NCBI RefSeq assembly: GCF_000478825.2
Contig: NZ_CP007542.1
Coordinates: forward strand, 62,001 to 126,000
Source: Synechocystis sp. PCC 6714
Lineage (GTDB): Bacteria > Cyanobacteriota > Cyanobacteriia > Cyanobacteriales > Microcystaceae
Direction of reading: 5' to 3'
DNA length: 64,000 nucleotides
How positions within the stretch are numbered: position 1 is the stretch's first letter; each line of letters begins with the position of its first letter. Shown here one piece after another: positions 35,236-44,860 of the stretch. The translations under genes were made by a program, and so were the position numbers. Below the pieces are notes generated by a model that saw only the letters and a program-made list of their open reading frames with translations, was not told the origin of the DNA and ran no database searches.

Positions 35236-36468
35236 ATGGCAATGGCTTGGTTAATGGGGTTGGGTTTAGCCTTAGCTTCGGTGGTCTGGGTCGAACTGGT
35301 GCGGGACTACTACCATGCCTTAGCCCATGTTTGGACGCCGTTGTACCGTCTCCATGGTTGGCATCATCGGGTATTTCGCTCGGATTTATCGGTGGTGAGC
35401 ACAGAAATTTATCAGAAGGCCCACTGGTACAATGATGTGCCGGAAGCATTGGTGATGTTGACCTTGGGTATTTGGCCCCCACTGTTGACCTGGGTGTGGC
35501 AAGGCATTGACCATTGGCCCTTTATCCTAGCCGCCAGTGCTGGAATGATTTATACCCTAGGCTTTTTGCTGTCGGCGATCGCCAGGGGTTTAGGTATTCC
35601 CCAGGCAGATGAAATTACGGATTTGACCCACCGCCCTGGGCCATTTTTAGCGCCGCCGGCCCCTTGGAGGGTGAACCGGACTTACCATTGGCGACACCAT
35701 TTTGACGATCCCAATGCCTACTTCTGTGGAACTTTAACTTTGGTAGATAAAATGTTGGGCACCGCTTTGTCCCTAAAAGGTAAAAAAATTGCAGTGACCG
35801 GGGCTTCTGGTGGTTTTGGCCAGGCCCTTTTGCAGGAACTCCATCAGCAAGGAGCTAAGGCGATCGCCATTACGTCCTGTGGCCAAGAAATCACTGTCGC
35901 CGGGGCAGGGCAAACCATTCCCATCAGAACGGAACAATGGTGCATTGGCCAGGAAGAACAACTCAAGGATTTGCTGGTGGAAATTGATATTTTAGTTATT
36001 AACCATGGGGTGAATGTTCATCAACGGCGGGACGGCCAAGCCATTCAAGAAGCCTACGAAGTTAATACTTTTTCCGCCCTGCGCCTGATGGAATTATTCC
36101 TAGCCACAGTGAAAACTAATCGGGACATTGCCACCAAGGAGATTTGGGTGAATACCTCCGAGGCGGAAGTAAATCCGGCCTTTAGCCCTTTGTATGAACT
36201 GAGTAAACGGGCGTTGGGGGATGTAATTACCCTCAAGCGCTTGGATTCTCCCTGTGTGATCCGTAAACTAATTTTGGGACCGTTCAAAAGCAAACTCAAT
36301 CCGGTGGGTGTTATGGGTGCAGCGTGGGTTGCTCGCCAGGTGGTTAACGGCGTAAAACGGGATAGCCGCAATATCATCGTCACCATTAACCCCATCACAT
36401 TTATCGCTTTTCCCATCAAGGAATTATTTGTCTCCCTTTATTTCCGTTGCTTCAGCAAAAAGTCTTAG
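35236..36468 (+). CDS. Fatty acid hydroxylase / short-chain dehydrogenase fusion
   Basis: A 410-residue two-part protein. The N-terminal ~170 residues carry sterol desaturase/fatty acid hydroxylase histidine clusters (YHALAH, LHGWHH, and HWRHHFDD near residue 153) with hydrophobic segments between. From residue ~176 (KGKKIAVTGASGGFGQALLQEL) starts an NADP-binding Rossmann domain of the SDR type, with INHGVN as the NAG motif. The active site YxxxK appears as YELSKR (Y323). Annotated in other cyanobacteria as 'bifunctional sterol desaturase/short-chain dehydrogenase'; the substrate (lipid or carotenoid-like) is unknown. ATG 35236. Confidence 0.85.
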   Translation: MAMAWLMGLGLALASVVWVELVRDYYHALAHVWTPLYRLHGWHHRVFRSDLSVVSTEIYQKAHWYNDVPEALVMLTLGIWPPLLTWVWQGIDHWPFILAASAGMIYTLGFLLSAIARGLGIPQADEITDLTHRPGPFLAPPAPWRVNRTYHWRHHFDDPNAYFCGTLTLVDKMLGTALSLKGKKIAVTGASGGFGQALLQELHQQGAKAIAITSCGQEITVAGAGQTIPIRTEQWCIGQEEQLKDLLVEIDILVINHGVNVHQRRDGQAIQEAYEVNTFSALRLMELFLATVKTNRDIATKEIWVNTSEAEVNPAFSPLYELSKRALGDVITLKRLDSPCVIRKLILGPFKSKLNPVGVMGAAWVARQVVNGVKRDSRNIIVTINPITFIAFPIKELFVSLYFRCFSKKS

Positions 36469-36474
36469 TTGATG

Positions 36475-37428
36475 TTATGACCTTTGCCGGGATGCATAGC
36501 TGAGTAAAAGTAAAAAGAATGCGCTTCCCAAAAGGTATTTCAAGCCATCGGGAATCCAAGGGGCTGGGGAAATAAAACCTTCAATGATACCGGCGATGAT
36601 TAACAGGGGCACAATTCCAAACACCAATTGAGCGGCGGCGATCGCCTGTTGTTTGATGGCGTAACTGCGGCGGTAGGGCCCAGGCCAAACGAGGCCCTTG
36701 GCAATGAGCAACCCCGCCGCCCCTGCCAGAAAAATTGCTGGTAATTCCAAGGAACCGTGGGGAAAAACAAAACCCCAAAAGGGAATTGCCAAATTGTGTT
36801 GGGCCACCAATGCCCCCACCGCCCCCAGCAGTAAACCGTTGAAAAACAGGGCGTAAATGGTCCATAGTCCCACCACAACTCCCCCGGCCACCATACCAAA
36901 GGCAACGGAAAGGTTGTTGATCATAATGCCACTGGCCGCCACTGGCTTCATGGTTAAAATTGATCCCATCCAGAGCTGACCTTCGTCCCGGACAGTCCTA
37001 ATTAAATCCCCCGGTACCACCAATTCCCAAAAAGCGGGGTCGTTCCAGCTATACCACCAGGCAATGCCACTGGCCAGGCCAAAAATGCCAAAGGCCGCCA
37101 TAGTGTAACTCCCCGTTTGTCGCAAAACCAACGGCAACTGCCACAGGTAAAATTCCTTGACTTTGCCCCATTCCTGTCGGCGATCGCCTTGGTAGATCTG
37201 GCTGTAGGCCCTAGTAATTAAAGCTTGTAGATTTTGCCTCAGGCGGGGATTGAGGTTATGGGTTTTGGCCCGGGCCAGGTCAGCGGAAGTGGCTCGATAT
37301 AATCCGGCCAGCCGTTGGATTTCCTCGGTGGAAAGGGCCTTGATACCCTCGGTTTCCATGCGGGTCAAAATTTGGTCAAGGGTCTGCCAATCTTGGTCAC
37401 GGCGGGCAATCCAGCGACGAAAGTCCAT
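36475..37428 (-). CDS. SpoIIM-like (DUF95) membrane protein
   Basis: A 317-residue protein of the stage II sporulation protein M family. An N-terminal soluble helical region (WIARRDQDWQTLDQILTRMETEGIKALS) is followed by five or six transmembrane segments with conserved GIMINNLSVAFGMVAGGVVVGLWTIYALFFNGLLLG and HGSLELPAIFLAGAAGLLIA. In non-sporulating bacteria the family is widespread and usually adjacent to an RDD protein; here the RDD gene is a few kilobases away. Function unknown. ATG at 37428. Its stop is 6 bases from the stop of the convergent fusion gene. Confidence 0.85.
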   Translation of the reverse strand: MDFRRWIARRDQDWQTLDQILTRMETEGIKALSTEEIQRLAGLYRATSADLARAKTHNLNPRLRQNLQALITRAYSQIYQGDRRQEWGKVKEFYLWQLPLVLRQTGSYTMAAFGIFGLASGIAWWYSWNDPAFWELVVPGDLIRTVRDEGQLWMGSILTMKPVAASGIMINNLSVAFGMVAGGVVVGLWTIYALFFNGLLLGAVGALVAQHNLAIPFWGFVFPHGSLELPAIFLAGAAGLLIAKGLVWPGPYRRSYAIKQQAIAAAQLVFGIVPLLIIAGIIEGFISPAPWIPDGLKYLLGSAFFLLLLSYASRQRS

Positions 37429-37596
37429 GGGAAAAAATCTAAAGAATAAACCATATTTTGCAACGACTCTGAACCCTAGATATTCAAATTGAGGACGGAA
37501 ATTTTCTCCGGTTGGATACCCCTAGCCAAAAATATTGCAAGCAATGGCTAGAATGGAGGGCAATGTCTAGTTTTCCTGACCACATCCTAGGTACCT

Positions 37597-39036
37597 ATGC
37601 CCCAATTTCCGTGGAAAGATAACGATGCCGATTTGTCCCCCCTAGAAGCCTTCCTAGCCGAATGGGATGATCCTGAAGCGGAGGAGGAGGATTTTCGTAA
37701 CGATTTTTTCCGGGGAACGGAGGGGCGGCGCAAAAAAGCGGCGGTAACGCTCATGGCCATTTGGACCATTGTTATCACCCTCCACTACTGGGCCTGGGGG
37801 AGTTGGCTGGTGTGGGCCCTGACCGGTGCCCTCTCTTTGCAAGCTCTCAGGTTAATGAAAGCAATCCCAGAAGAAGCCCCCCCCATGGTCACTGGGGATG
37901 TATCGACAGCGGATTATCCCCGGGTTTGCCTAATGGTGGCCGCCAAAAATGAGGAAGCGGTAATTAGCAAAATTGTGCGGCAGTTATGCTCTTTGGACTA
38001 TCCTGGCGATCGCCATGAAGTTTGGATTGTGGACGACAACAGTACCGACCGGACTCCAGCCATCTTGGAGCAACTCCGTCAGCAATATCCCCAGCTAAAA
38101 GTTTTGCGGAGGGGCGCTGGGGCCAGTGGAGGTAAATCGGGGGCCTTAAATGAAGTGTTAGCCCAAACCCAGGGGGAAATCATTGGCGTATTTGACGCCG
38201 ATGCCGATGTGCCTAAAGATTTATTGCGGCGGGTGGTGCCCTATTTTGCTTCCCCCACCTTTGGGGCTCTACAGGTACGCAAGGCGATCGCCAACGAAGA
38301 TGTGAATTTTTGGACCAGGGGCCAGGGGGCAGAAATGGCCTTAGATGCCTATTTTCAACAGCAGAGGATTGTCACCGGCGGCATTGGGGAGCTGCGGGGC
38401 AATGGGCAGTTTGTGGCCCGTCAAGCGTTAGATGCGGTGGGCGGTTGGAACGAACAGACTATCACCGATGATTTGGACTTAACCATTCGCCTACACCTCC
38501 ATCAGTGGAAAGTGGGCATTTTGCTCAATCCCCCGGTGGAAGAAGAAGGGGTCACCACGGCGATCGCCCTTTGGCATCAACGCAATCGCTGGGCGGAGGG
38601 CGGTTACCAACGTTACCTCGATTATTGGCGCTGGATTTGTACCCAACCCATGGGCTGGAAGAAAAAGTTGGATTTGTTTTCGTTCCTATTAATGCAATAC
38701 TTGTTGCCCACCGCCGCGGTACCAGATCTGCTCATGGCCCTGTGGCAACGGCGTTTCCCTCTGCTAACTCCCCTCAGTTATTTGGCGATCGGTTTTTCCT
38801 GCTGGGGCATGTACCATGGACTGCGGCGTTTAACCCCTAGTGAGGGCAAGCCTCCTTGGCAAGAAATACCGTCCCTGCTGGCCCGCACCATTGGTGGCAC
38901 CATTTATATGTTCCATTGGCTGATCATTATGCCCTCGGTCACCGCCCGCATGGCCTTTCGCCCCAAACGACTCAAGTGGGTGAAAACAGTCCACGGCACA
39001 GCTACGGAAGAATCCCTAGAGTTGAAGCAAAGTTAA
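37597..39036 (+). CDS. mgdA: Monoglucosyldiacylglycerol synthase
   Basis: The 479-residue GT2 enzyme matches Sll1377 from memory: it makes monoglucosyldiacylglycerol, the precursor of the thylakoid galactolipids in cyanobacteria. An acidic N-terminus precedes two helices (about residues 50-83). The glycosyltransferase core shows VDDNSTDRTP, DADADVP, the TDDLDLTIRL motif and HQRNRWAEGG (the QxxRW box), followed by C-terminal membrane helices. ATG at 37597. The last nine residues (ESLELKQS with stop) recur with a near-identical DNA sequence at the end of the ABC permease at 46307. Confidence 0.92.
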   Translation: MPQFPWKDNDADLSPLEAFLAEWDDPEAEEEDFRNDFFRGTEGRRKKAAVTLMAIWTIVITLHYWAWGSWLVWALTGALSLQALRLMKAIPEEAPPMVTGDVSTADYPRVCLMVAAKNEEAVISKIVRQLCSLDYPGDRHEVWIVDDNSTDRTPAILEQLRQQYPQLKVLRRGAGASGGKSGALNEVLAQTQGEIIGVFDADADVPKDLLRRVVPYFASPTFGALQVRKAIANEDVNFWTRGQGAEMALDAYFQQQRIVTGGIGELRGNGQFVARQALDAVGGWNEQTITDDLDLTIRLHLHQWKVGILLNPPVEEEGVTTAIALWHQRNRWAEGGYQRYLDYWRWICTQPMGWKKKLDLFSFLLMQYLLPTAAVPDLLMALWQRRFPLLTPLSYLAIGFSCWGMYHGLRRLTPSEGKPPWQEIPSLLARTIGGTIYMFHWLIIMPSVTARMAFRPKRLKWVKTVHGTATEESLELKQS

Positions 39037-39114
39037 AAATCAAGCAAACTTTTAGTCAATTTCATCTGATTGATTTTGTCTGGCAAAGTAAAAGCTAGAA
39101 CAACTGAATGCAAC

Positions 39115-39630
39115 TTAAAACTCCAGGTAGTGGAGCAGTTGGCTGATCAATGGCACTGGTAATCCCAGACGCTTTTGCAAATCTCCGAGATTGTGGTAAT
39201 TGCCCCCACTGTCTCTTTCTTGGACTAGGTCCGTGGCGATCGCCGGGGTGAGGTGCGGTATGCCGAGCAATTGTTCGACGGTAGCTTGGTTAACGGAAAC
39301 TTTGGGGGGAGCTAATAGGCTATCCGGGTCCCAATAAGCAAAGGAAAGTATGGGTTCCCAGGGCTTAATTTGCTGCACAGTCACATTCAGAGCCGCGGCC
39401 AAATCCTCTAGGGCTAAAAACTGTATTCCCATGGTGCTCAACTCTTTCAATTGTCGGGCTTGGTGGATGGATAACCCTGGCAAACGTAGCCATTCGTCCA
39501 CTGTGGCTTGATTCACTTCGATGCGTAGCCCCAACTCCCCGGCGATCATCAATTCCTCCCAAGATTGAAAGCGGTAATAGGGATCGCTTTGCAGACGGCG
39601 TTGGAGAGCCCGACGACGAAAATTAAGCAT
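39115..39630 (-). CDS. Helix-hairpin-helix (ComEA-like) protein
   Basis: A 171-residue protein with three helix-hairpin-helix repeats: EVNQATVDEWLRLPGLSIHQARQL, ALNVTVQQIKP (partial) and SVNQATVEQLLGIPHLTPAIATDLV. HhH repeats bind DNA backbone non-specifically, as in ComEA of competence. The N-terminus here has no signal peptide (RRRALQRRLQSDPYYRFQSWEELMI), so it is probably cytosolic, unlike ComEA. ATG at 39630. Convergent with mgdA. Confidence 0.75.
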   Translation of the reverse strand: MLNFRRRALQRRLQSDPYYRFQSWEELMIAGELGLRIEVNQATVDEWLRLPGLSIHQARQLKELSTMGIQFLALEDLAAALNVTVQQIKPWEPILSFAYWDPDSLLAPPKVSVNQATVEQLLGIPHLTPAIATDLVQERDSGGNYHNLGDLQKRLGLPVPLISQLLHYLEF

Positions 39631-39786
39631 GGGCAAGGGAAGGAAATGGACTTTGTCTCACAATTTTAATGGCGCTCCAGGGCAAAGAATGCCCCAACTT
39701 GTAATCCCAGCGCCTTGGAGTTCTAGAAATGGGGGAAGATGGTATTGGAGAAGAGGAAATTCTTGCCCCTACAATCCCCCAGACCC

Positions 39787-40413
39787 ATGAATTGGCATAT
39801 CAGCGACGCCCAAAATCTGACTACCATCGACCGTGAAATCGGCGACCATGGCCATAGTCCAGCCCAGTATGAAATTTTGCGCCGGGTTATCTATGCCACG
39901 GGGGATTTTGAGTACCTTAACCTATTGCACTTTTCAGAACGGGTCTTGACCATTGGGGCCGCAGCTTTAGCTTCCCGCACCACAATTTTAGTCGATGTGC
40001 CCATGGTGCAAGTCGGCATTGTTCCCACTCTCCAAAAAACCTTTGCTAACCCGGTTTACTGTGCCACCCAGAGCATCACTAGGCCCCAAAGGGAGAGAAC
40101 AGAGGAAGCCTGGGGTATGCTCAACCTTGCCCACCGTTACCCAGACGGGATTTTTGTTGTCGGCCAGGCTCAAACCGCCCTGGATGCCCTAATGGAATTG
40201 GCCCAAGTCCAACGCATTCAACCGGCGATGGTCATTGCCACGGCCACCAATTTTGGCGATCGCCAGGATAGGGCCCTGGATTTGCAAAAAACTAACATTC
40301 CGCACATTATTGTCCAGGACAGAAAAGGGGGGACGGAGGTGGCGGTGGCCATCATCACTGCTTTGGTAGATTTAGCTTGGCAGGCCTATGAGCAAAGGGC
40401 CCATGCCAATTAA
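39787..40413 (+). CDS. cobH: Precorrin-8X methylmutase
   Basis: Moves the C-11 methyl to C-12 in corrin ring synthesis on the vitamin B12 pathway. The 208-residue protein has EILRRVIYATGDFEYLNLLHFSE, ILVDVPMVQVGI, ERTEEAWGM and FVVGQAQTALDALMELA, all family-like; a conserved His lies in the LLHFSE motif. ATG at 39787 gives MNWHISDAQN; a frame extension upstream has no ribosome site. 6803 has it next to rnpA, as here. Confidence 0.9.
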   Translation: MNWHISDAQNLTTIDREIGDHGHSPAQYEILRRVIYATGDFEYLNLLHFSERVLTIGAAALASRTTILVDVPMVQVGIVPTLQKTFANPVYCATQSITRPQRERTEEAWGMLNLAHRYPDGIFVVGQAQTALDALMELAQVQRIQPAMVIATATNFGDRQDRALDLQKTNIPHIIVQDRKGGTEVAVAIITALVDLAWQAYEQRAHAN

Positions 40414-40469
40414 TTGCGATTCAATTCTTTGGCCTAATTTCTCTAAACTTTTCTGTGACCCCTAAAACT

Positions 40470-40919
40470 ATGGCTTTTTGGTTAATCAAATCTGAACCCG
40501 TCACCTACGGTATCCACCATCTCAAGGAAGAAGGAGAAACCCTGTGGGATGGGGTGAGAAATTACCAAGCCCGCAACTTTTTACAAGCTATGGCCGTGGG
40601 GGATCAGGCTTTTTTTTACCATTCCAACTGCAAGCCCCCAGGCATTGTGGGGCTAATGACCGTCACCGCTGTGCAAGTAGTAGATCCGAGCCAGTTTGAC
40701 CCCGGTAGCCCCTACTTTGATCCCAAAGCAACCATCACCAAGCCCCGTTGGTTCACCGTTAAAGCCCAGTTTACCGAGGAGTTTTCCCAGATGATTACCC
40801 TACCAACCCTCAAAGCCCATTTCCAACCAGACGAATTGGCAGTGCTCAAAAAGGGTAACCGTCTTTCGGTGTTGCCGGTATCAACGGCGATCGCCAAGCG
40901 GATTTTGGACTTAGCTTAA
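40470..40919 (+). CDS. EVE domain protein
   Basis: A 149-residue single EVE (PUA-like) domain: FWLIKSEPVTYGIHHL, LWDGVRNYQARNFLQAMAVGDQAFFYHS, VGLMTVTAV and the aromatic YFDPKAT at the pocket. EVE domains bind modified bases in RNA or DNA and are often seen in defence-linked genes, but free-standing copies are housekeeping proteins in many bacteria. ATG at 40470. Precedes rpmH with 55 bases between. Confidence 0.85.
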   Translation: MAFWLIKSEPVTYGIHHLKEEGETLWDGVRNYQARNFLQAMAVGDQAFFYHSNCKPPGIVGLMTVTAVQVVDPSQFDPGSPYFDPKATITKPRWFTVKAQFTEEFSQMITLPTLKAHFQPDELAVLKKGNRLSVLPVSTAIAKRILDLA

Positions 40920-40974
40920 TCGATGAGCAATGATACAATTGAAGACTGTGTCTTTTTTTGTGGAGTAACGGGCC

Positions 40975-41112
40975 ATGACCCAACGAACCCTCGGCGGAAC
41001 TAACCGCAAACAAAAACGTACTTCCGGTTTCCGGGCCAGAATGCGTACCCATAACGGCCGGAAAGTTATTCAGGCTCGCCGGAGCAAGGGTCGCCATCGC
41101 TTGGCCGTATAA
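40975..41112 (+). CDS. rpmH: 50S ribosomal protein L34
   Basis: A 45-residue ribosomal protein starting [19 protein letters not shown] and ending GRHRLAV: it is basic and carries the [12 protein letters not shown] stretch typical of L34. ATG at 40975; there is no strong ribosome site, which is common in cyanobacteria. rnpA follows nine bases after the stop, the usual bacterial order. Confidence 0.95.
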   Translation: MTQRTLGGTNRKQKRTSGFRARMRTHNGRKVIQARRSKGRHRLAV

Positions 41113-41121
41113 TTCATTTCT

Positions 41122-41496
41122 GTGGGACTACCCAAATCGCTGCGCCTAAAACACTGGCAAGATTTCCAGACCGTTTATCAACAAGGTAGGCGGTATCGCC
41201 ACAGCAACTTACTAATGCGGGTCCTAGGCGATCGCCCGGGGGACCAGAGCCGCTTTGGCATCACCGTTAGCCAAAAAGTCAGTAAGAAGGCCACGGCCAG
41301 AAATCGCCTTAAACGTAAGATCCGCGCCGTCATCCACCATCTCCGGCCCCAAATTCAGCCGGGCTTCGATGTGGTGATCATCGTCTTGCCCCAAGGCATT
41401 GGGTGCAATTATGAACGTTTTTTGCGAGAATTAGAGCAGTTATTTAGCCAAGCCGGGATCATTAACCATGGGCATTCGAGAAACCACCTACTATGA
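41122..41496 (+). CDS. rnpA: Ribonuclease P protein component
   Basis: A 124-residue basic protein that assists the RNA subunit in 5' maturation of tRNAs. LPKSLRLKHWQDFQTVYQQGRR is the N-terminal fold; RFGITVSQKVSKKATARNRLKRKIR is the RNR signature (KKATARNRLKR). The start is GTG at 41122, nine bases after rpmH. The end overlaps the next gene by 29 bases, implying coupled translation. Confidence 0.93.
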   Translation: MGLPKSLRLKHWQDFQTVYQQGRRYRHSNLLMRVLGDRPGDQSRFGITVSQKVSKKATARNRLKRKIRAVIHHLRPQIQPGFDVVIIVLPQGIGCNYERFLRELEQLFSQAGIINHGHSRNHLL

Positions 41497-41863
41497 GGGC
41501 GGCCCCCACATCGGGGACCTAATAGTTAACATCCTATTAGGGTTCACCGTCATCTTTCTCCCTTTGACCATCGGGGCGATCGTCCGGGCTATCTGGCTCC
41601 GCTACAAAATTACCGATCGCCGTATTTCCGTCACCGGCGGTTGGATGGGGAAAGACCGCACCGACATCGTTTACGGTGAAGTAGCCAAAATGATTAAAAT
41701 GCCCAGGGGCATCGGCATTTGGGGAGACATTGTTGTTACCCTCAATGACCGTTCCCGGTTGGAACTGCGGGCTATGCCCAACTTCCGCGAGGTATACGAC
41801 TATATGGCAGAACGGGTTGCCGACAAAACCGGCCGTCCCCTGGAAGCAATCACCCAGCAGTAG
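41468..41863 (+). CDS. PH-domain (bacterial) membrane protein
   Basis: A 131-residue protein with one or two hydrophobic segments (residues 17-42) followed by a small bPH-like beta domain: RYKITDRRISVTGGWMGKDRTDIVYGEVAKMIKMPRGIGIWGDIVV. It lies in the rnpA-yidC group as in 6803 (slr1470 position, from memory), so it may assist membrane insertion. Function not known. Overlaps rnpA by 29 bases. Confidence 0.8.
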   Translation: MGIRETTYYEGGPHIGDLIVNILLGFTVIFLPLTIGAIVRAIWLRYKITDRRISVTGGWMGKDRTDIVYGEVAKMIKMPRGIGIWGDIVVTLNDRSRLELRAMPNFREVYDYMAERVADKTGRPLEAITQQ

Positions 41864-41980
41864 TACCAGAGGTACTGAAATTTATCTGGTCATCGATGGT
41901 ATTGATGGCTGTCTGGGGCTGCAAAACACCCTAGTCTTCCCGCTAAACTTGGCAATATTTATCTAGAGAGCTTGTTAGCA

Positions 41981-43135
41981 ATGGATTTTGGTATCGGTTT
42001 TATTTCGACAAATATCATGCTGCCGATCCTAGATTTTTTCTTTGGGATTGTGCACAGCTATGGTTTTGCTATTATTGCCCTCACATTGGTAATTCGTTTA
42101 GCACTTTATCCCCTCAGCGCGGGCCAAATTCGCAATATGCGGAAAATGCGAATCACCCAACCTTTGATGAAAGAGCGCCAGGAAGAAATCCAAAAACGCT
42201 ACAAAGACGATCCAGCCAAACAGCAGGAAGAAATGGCCAAAGTTATGAAGGAATTTGGCAACCCCCTGGCTGGGTGTCTGCCTCTGCTCCTGCAAATGCC
42301 CATTTTGTTTGCCCTCTTTGCTACCCTACGGGGCTCACCCTTTTCCGACATTAACTACACCGTTGACCTGCAAATATTGCCCCAAGAACAGGTGGAGCGC
42401 ATCGTTCCCCAAACTTTCTCCACCAAGCCCCAAAATATCTACGTCGATGAAGCCCTCCATTACCCCATTGCTGTTTTTCTCCCCGGAGGTAAAATGCTTG
42501 GGGTAGGGGAAAAAGCCCAGTTGGAAATCCAAAGCACCGAAGGCAAAACCTTTAGTCAAGTAATTCCGGAAAAAAATAGCCAAGTTTTAAATCCTACCTA
42601 TAGCGTTACTAAAGGCGAAGACCGCGTTAGCGTTAACCCCGATGGCACCATTGAAGCCCTCGTACCTGGTGATGCCACCGTTCAAGTAACTATCCCCGGC
42701 ATTGCTGCCCGTACCGGTTTTCTCTTCATCAAAGCCCTGGGCCAGGTAGGGGTAACGGGTGAAAACGGAGAGGTCAACTGGGATATCTTGGGCATGATTA
42801 TTTTCTTTGGTTTCAGCATTTACCTGAACCAGGAATTATCCGGTGCCTCCGGGGGAGGGGCCGCCAACGCCCAGGCCCAACAGCAACAGACCATCAACAA
42901 AATTACCCCCATTTTGTTCAGTGGAATGTTTCTGTTCTTCCCCTTGCCCGCTGGAGTTTTAATGTACATTGTCATGGCCAATGTTTTCCAGACAGTGCAA
43001 ACCCTCATTTTGATGCGGGAGCCGTTACCGGAAAATTTGCAAAAATTGTTGGATGAACAGCAAAAGGCTAACCAGGGTCGGGAGTCCTTACCTTTTGAGA
43101 AAAAAAGCAGCAAAAAGAAGGAAAAAACATCTTAA
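41981..43135 (+). CDS. yidC: YidC/Oxa1/Alb3 membrane insertase
   Basis: A 384-residue thylakoid/plasma membrane insertase. The first helix [24 protein letters not shown], then charged [27 protein letters not shown], the cytoplasmic hairpin with [19 protein letters not shown], then a cyanobacterial insert, the last two helices and a basic C-terminus ([11 protein letters not shown]). It inserts photosystem and other membrane proteins. ATG at 41981 (MDFGIGF); TTG three codons earlier is an alternative. It lies in the conserved rpmH-rnpA-yidC-jag order. Confidence 0.95.
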   Translation: MDFGIGFISTNIMLPILDFFFGIVHSYGFAIIALTLVIRLALYPLSAGQIRNMRKMRITQPLMKERQEEIQKRYKDDPAKQQEEMAKVMKEFGNPLAGCLPLLLQMPILFALFATLRGSPFSDINYTVDLQILPQEQVERIVPQTFSTKPQNIYVDEALHYPIAVFLPGGKMLGVGEKAQLEIQSTEGKTFSQVIPEKNSQVLNPTYSVTKGEDRVSVNPDGTIEALVPGDATVQVTIPGIAARTGFLFIKALGQVGVTGENGEVNWDILGMIIFFGFSIYLNQELSGASGGGAANAQAQQQQTINKITPILFSGMFLFFPLPAGVLMYIVMANVFQTVQTLILMREPLPENLQKLLDEQQKANQGRESLPFEKKSSKKKEKTS

Positions 43136-43225
43136 ATTTTCCTAGGGTAGACATTGCCTAGGGGGGGAGAGACGGTACTGTTGTTGGTTATTGTGGAAAC
43201 TCAATTGCGATTTGACATTTAGACG

Positions 43226-43720
43226 ATGGAAAAGATAGTCACCCAAGCTCAGGTCTGGCTCGAACAACTACTCAATTTGATGGGCTTTCCCAGTTCCGTT
43301 GCCATAGCGGCGGGTAAGGAAAATACCTTAACCATGGGTCCTTGGTTGGTGATTGACGAAAAAGGTCTATCTCCCGAGCAGATTGAGCGATTGCTGGCAG
43401 AGAATGGCTTGGCCCTTGACGCCATCCAGTATCTACTCAATGCTTCCCTGCGCCCCGCTGTGGTGGAAAGTAGTGTGAACTTCACCCCCATTACGGTGGA
43501 GCTGGCGGAATTTAGATCCCGCCGACAGTTGGAGCTGATTTCCCTGTCAGAAACGGCCGCCCAGAGGGTGAGGGAAACCCATGAGCCAGTGGAAATGGCT
43601 GATATGACTGCGGCCGATCGCCGTCAGGTGCATAGCTTTTTCGAAGGTTCCCAGGATTTGGAAACGGAGAGTCAAGGTTACGAACCCCATCGCCGGTTAG
43701 TGATTCGTCCCCGGCGTTAA
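43226..43720 (+). CDS. Jag/KhpB-type R3H domain protein
   Basis: A 164-residue protein with an N-terminal KH-like region and a C-terminal R3H domain: EMADMTAADRRQVHSFFEG and a final RRLVIRP. This is the single-strand nucleic-acid binding Jag/KhpB family, found next to yidC in most bacteria. It may bind RNA and affect cell division or translation. ATG at 43226. The ring of neighbours (rnpA, yidC) supports the assignment. Confidence 0.85.
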   Translation: MEKIVTQAQVWLEQLLNLMGFPSSVAIAAGKENTLTMGPWLVIDEKGLSPEQIERLLAENGLALDAIQYLLNASLRPAVVESSVNFTPITVELAEFRSRRQLELISLSETAAQRVRETHEPVEMADMTAADRRQVHSFFEGSQDLETESQGYEPHRRLVIRPRR

Positions 43721-43796
43721 TGGCTGGCTGGGGTTGAGCAAAACCCCTCCACCTGTCAACACTTGACTACCATTTAGTTCAGGTCAGTCGGTTCGA

Positions 43797-44747
43797 TTAT
43801 TTCTTCTTGCCGCCGAATAAACCACCGAATAAACCGCCTTGGCTTGACTTAGCGCCCCCTTGACTACCGCCGACACTGGTGTGCTTAGCCAATTCTTTTT
43901 TAGCCGCCATAACTTTGGGGTCATCGGGGGCTAGCTTGACCGCTGAACCAATGTGTACCTTGGCCATGGTCATCATATTATTTTTTAGATAAGCCATGCC
44001 CAGTAAACAATGGGCCTGGGCATTTTTCGGGTCGGTTTTTAGGGCCGATTTCAACTCAGCAATGGCTTTGTCATACTGACGGCGATCGAAGTTCTCCTGG
44101 GCCCGCCGTAAACTTTTTTCAAAGGGGGAGATGGCTTCCGGGGGGGAGGCTGTGGCATTTGGAGCTGAACCAATATTCTGGGCCTGGGGTGATCGTTCCA
44201 ACGCCACGGGGGTCAATGTTTCTTTGGGGGAAACACTTTTTTGATAGACCGGTGGGGAAGAGCCGATTTCTCCTTTGACCATTAAAAAAATTAGATTATA
44301 TTCACTCAGTTGGGCAATCTTGGGAAAAACCGTTTTGAAATCTCCGTAAAGCCCCTTGCCCAAAGGGGTAACTACTTTACGATAAACCAGCTCCAAATTT
44401 TGTTTTGCCCCCCGGAGTTGCTGGGACTCCCCACTGCTAAAAGTTGGCTCCCCTATGCCAGCAAGGTTGCTCACGGTCTGCTGAAGAACGAGTAAATGTT
44501 CTTTGCGGTCATTGTCCCTGGTCAGAACTTCGTAGGCAGGATTAACAAATTTGGAAAAAAGTTTGGCTGCCAAGGCCCGCTCTTCGTCATTGCTTGCCTT
44601 TGATGTGTCAGGATGTAATTGAAAGGCGATATTGAGGTAACTTTTACGAATTTCCTGGGGGGTCGCATCTAGAGGACAGCCCAGAATGGCGTGGTGGTCA
44701 ACTACGTCATAACTAAACAGGCCTTGCTTGATGGGAAATAGACTCAT
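43797..44747 (-). CDS. J-domain protein with TPR repeats
   Basis: A 316-residue protein. The N-terminus (DHHAILGCPLDATPQEIRKSYL..LHPDTSKASND, residues ~17-70) is a J domain with the HPD tripeptide, so it can recruit Hsp70. A helical middle follows, and residues ~215-285 form TPR-like helices (DRRQYDKAIAELKSALKTDPKN, AHCLLGMAYLKNNMMTMAKVHI). The end is a Gly/Lys-rich GGLFGGLFGGKKK tail. Client unknown. ATG at 44747. Convergent with the jag gene 76 bases away. Confidence 0.8.
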   Translation of the reverse strand: MSLFPIKQGLFSYDVVDHHAILGCPLDATPQEIRKSYLNIAFQLHPDTSKASNDEERALAAKLFSKFVNPAYEVLTRDNDRKEHLLVLQQTVSNLAGIGEPTFSSGESQQLRGAKQNLELVYRKVVTPLGKGLYGDFKTVFPKIAQLSEYNLIFLMVKGEIGSSPPVYQKSVSPKETLTPVALERSPQAQNIGSAPNATASPPEAISPFEKSLRRAQENFDRRQYDKAIAELKSALKTDPKNAQAHCLLGMAYLKNNMMTMAKVHIGSAVKLAPDDPKVMAAKKELAKHTSVGGSQGGAKSSQGGLFGGLFGGKKK

Positions 44748-44860
44748 AAAGGTAAAAGTTGCGGGAGGGCGGGATTTTTCTCCTCTTTTACTCCATTATT
44801 CCTCAGAAAGAAAAAAATACTTGTAAATTGTTAGAAACGTTCACCAAAGTTTGACTTGTT

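Noticed and set aside
43141-43172. CCTAGG repeated twice after yidC as a possible terminator
   Set aside because: No T run follows, and the palindromes are short; too weak to call.
43770-43800. GGTTCGATT motif like a tRNA T-loop
   Set aside because: No acceptor stem or other arms can be formed around it. No tRNA was found in the window.
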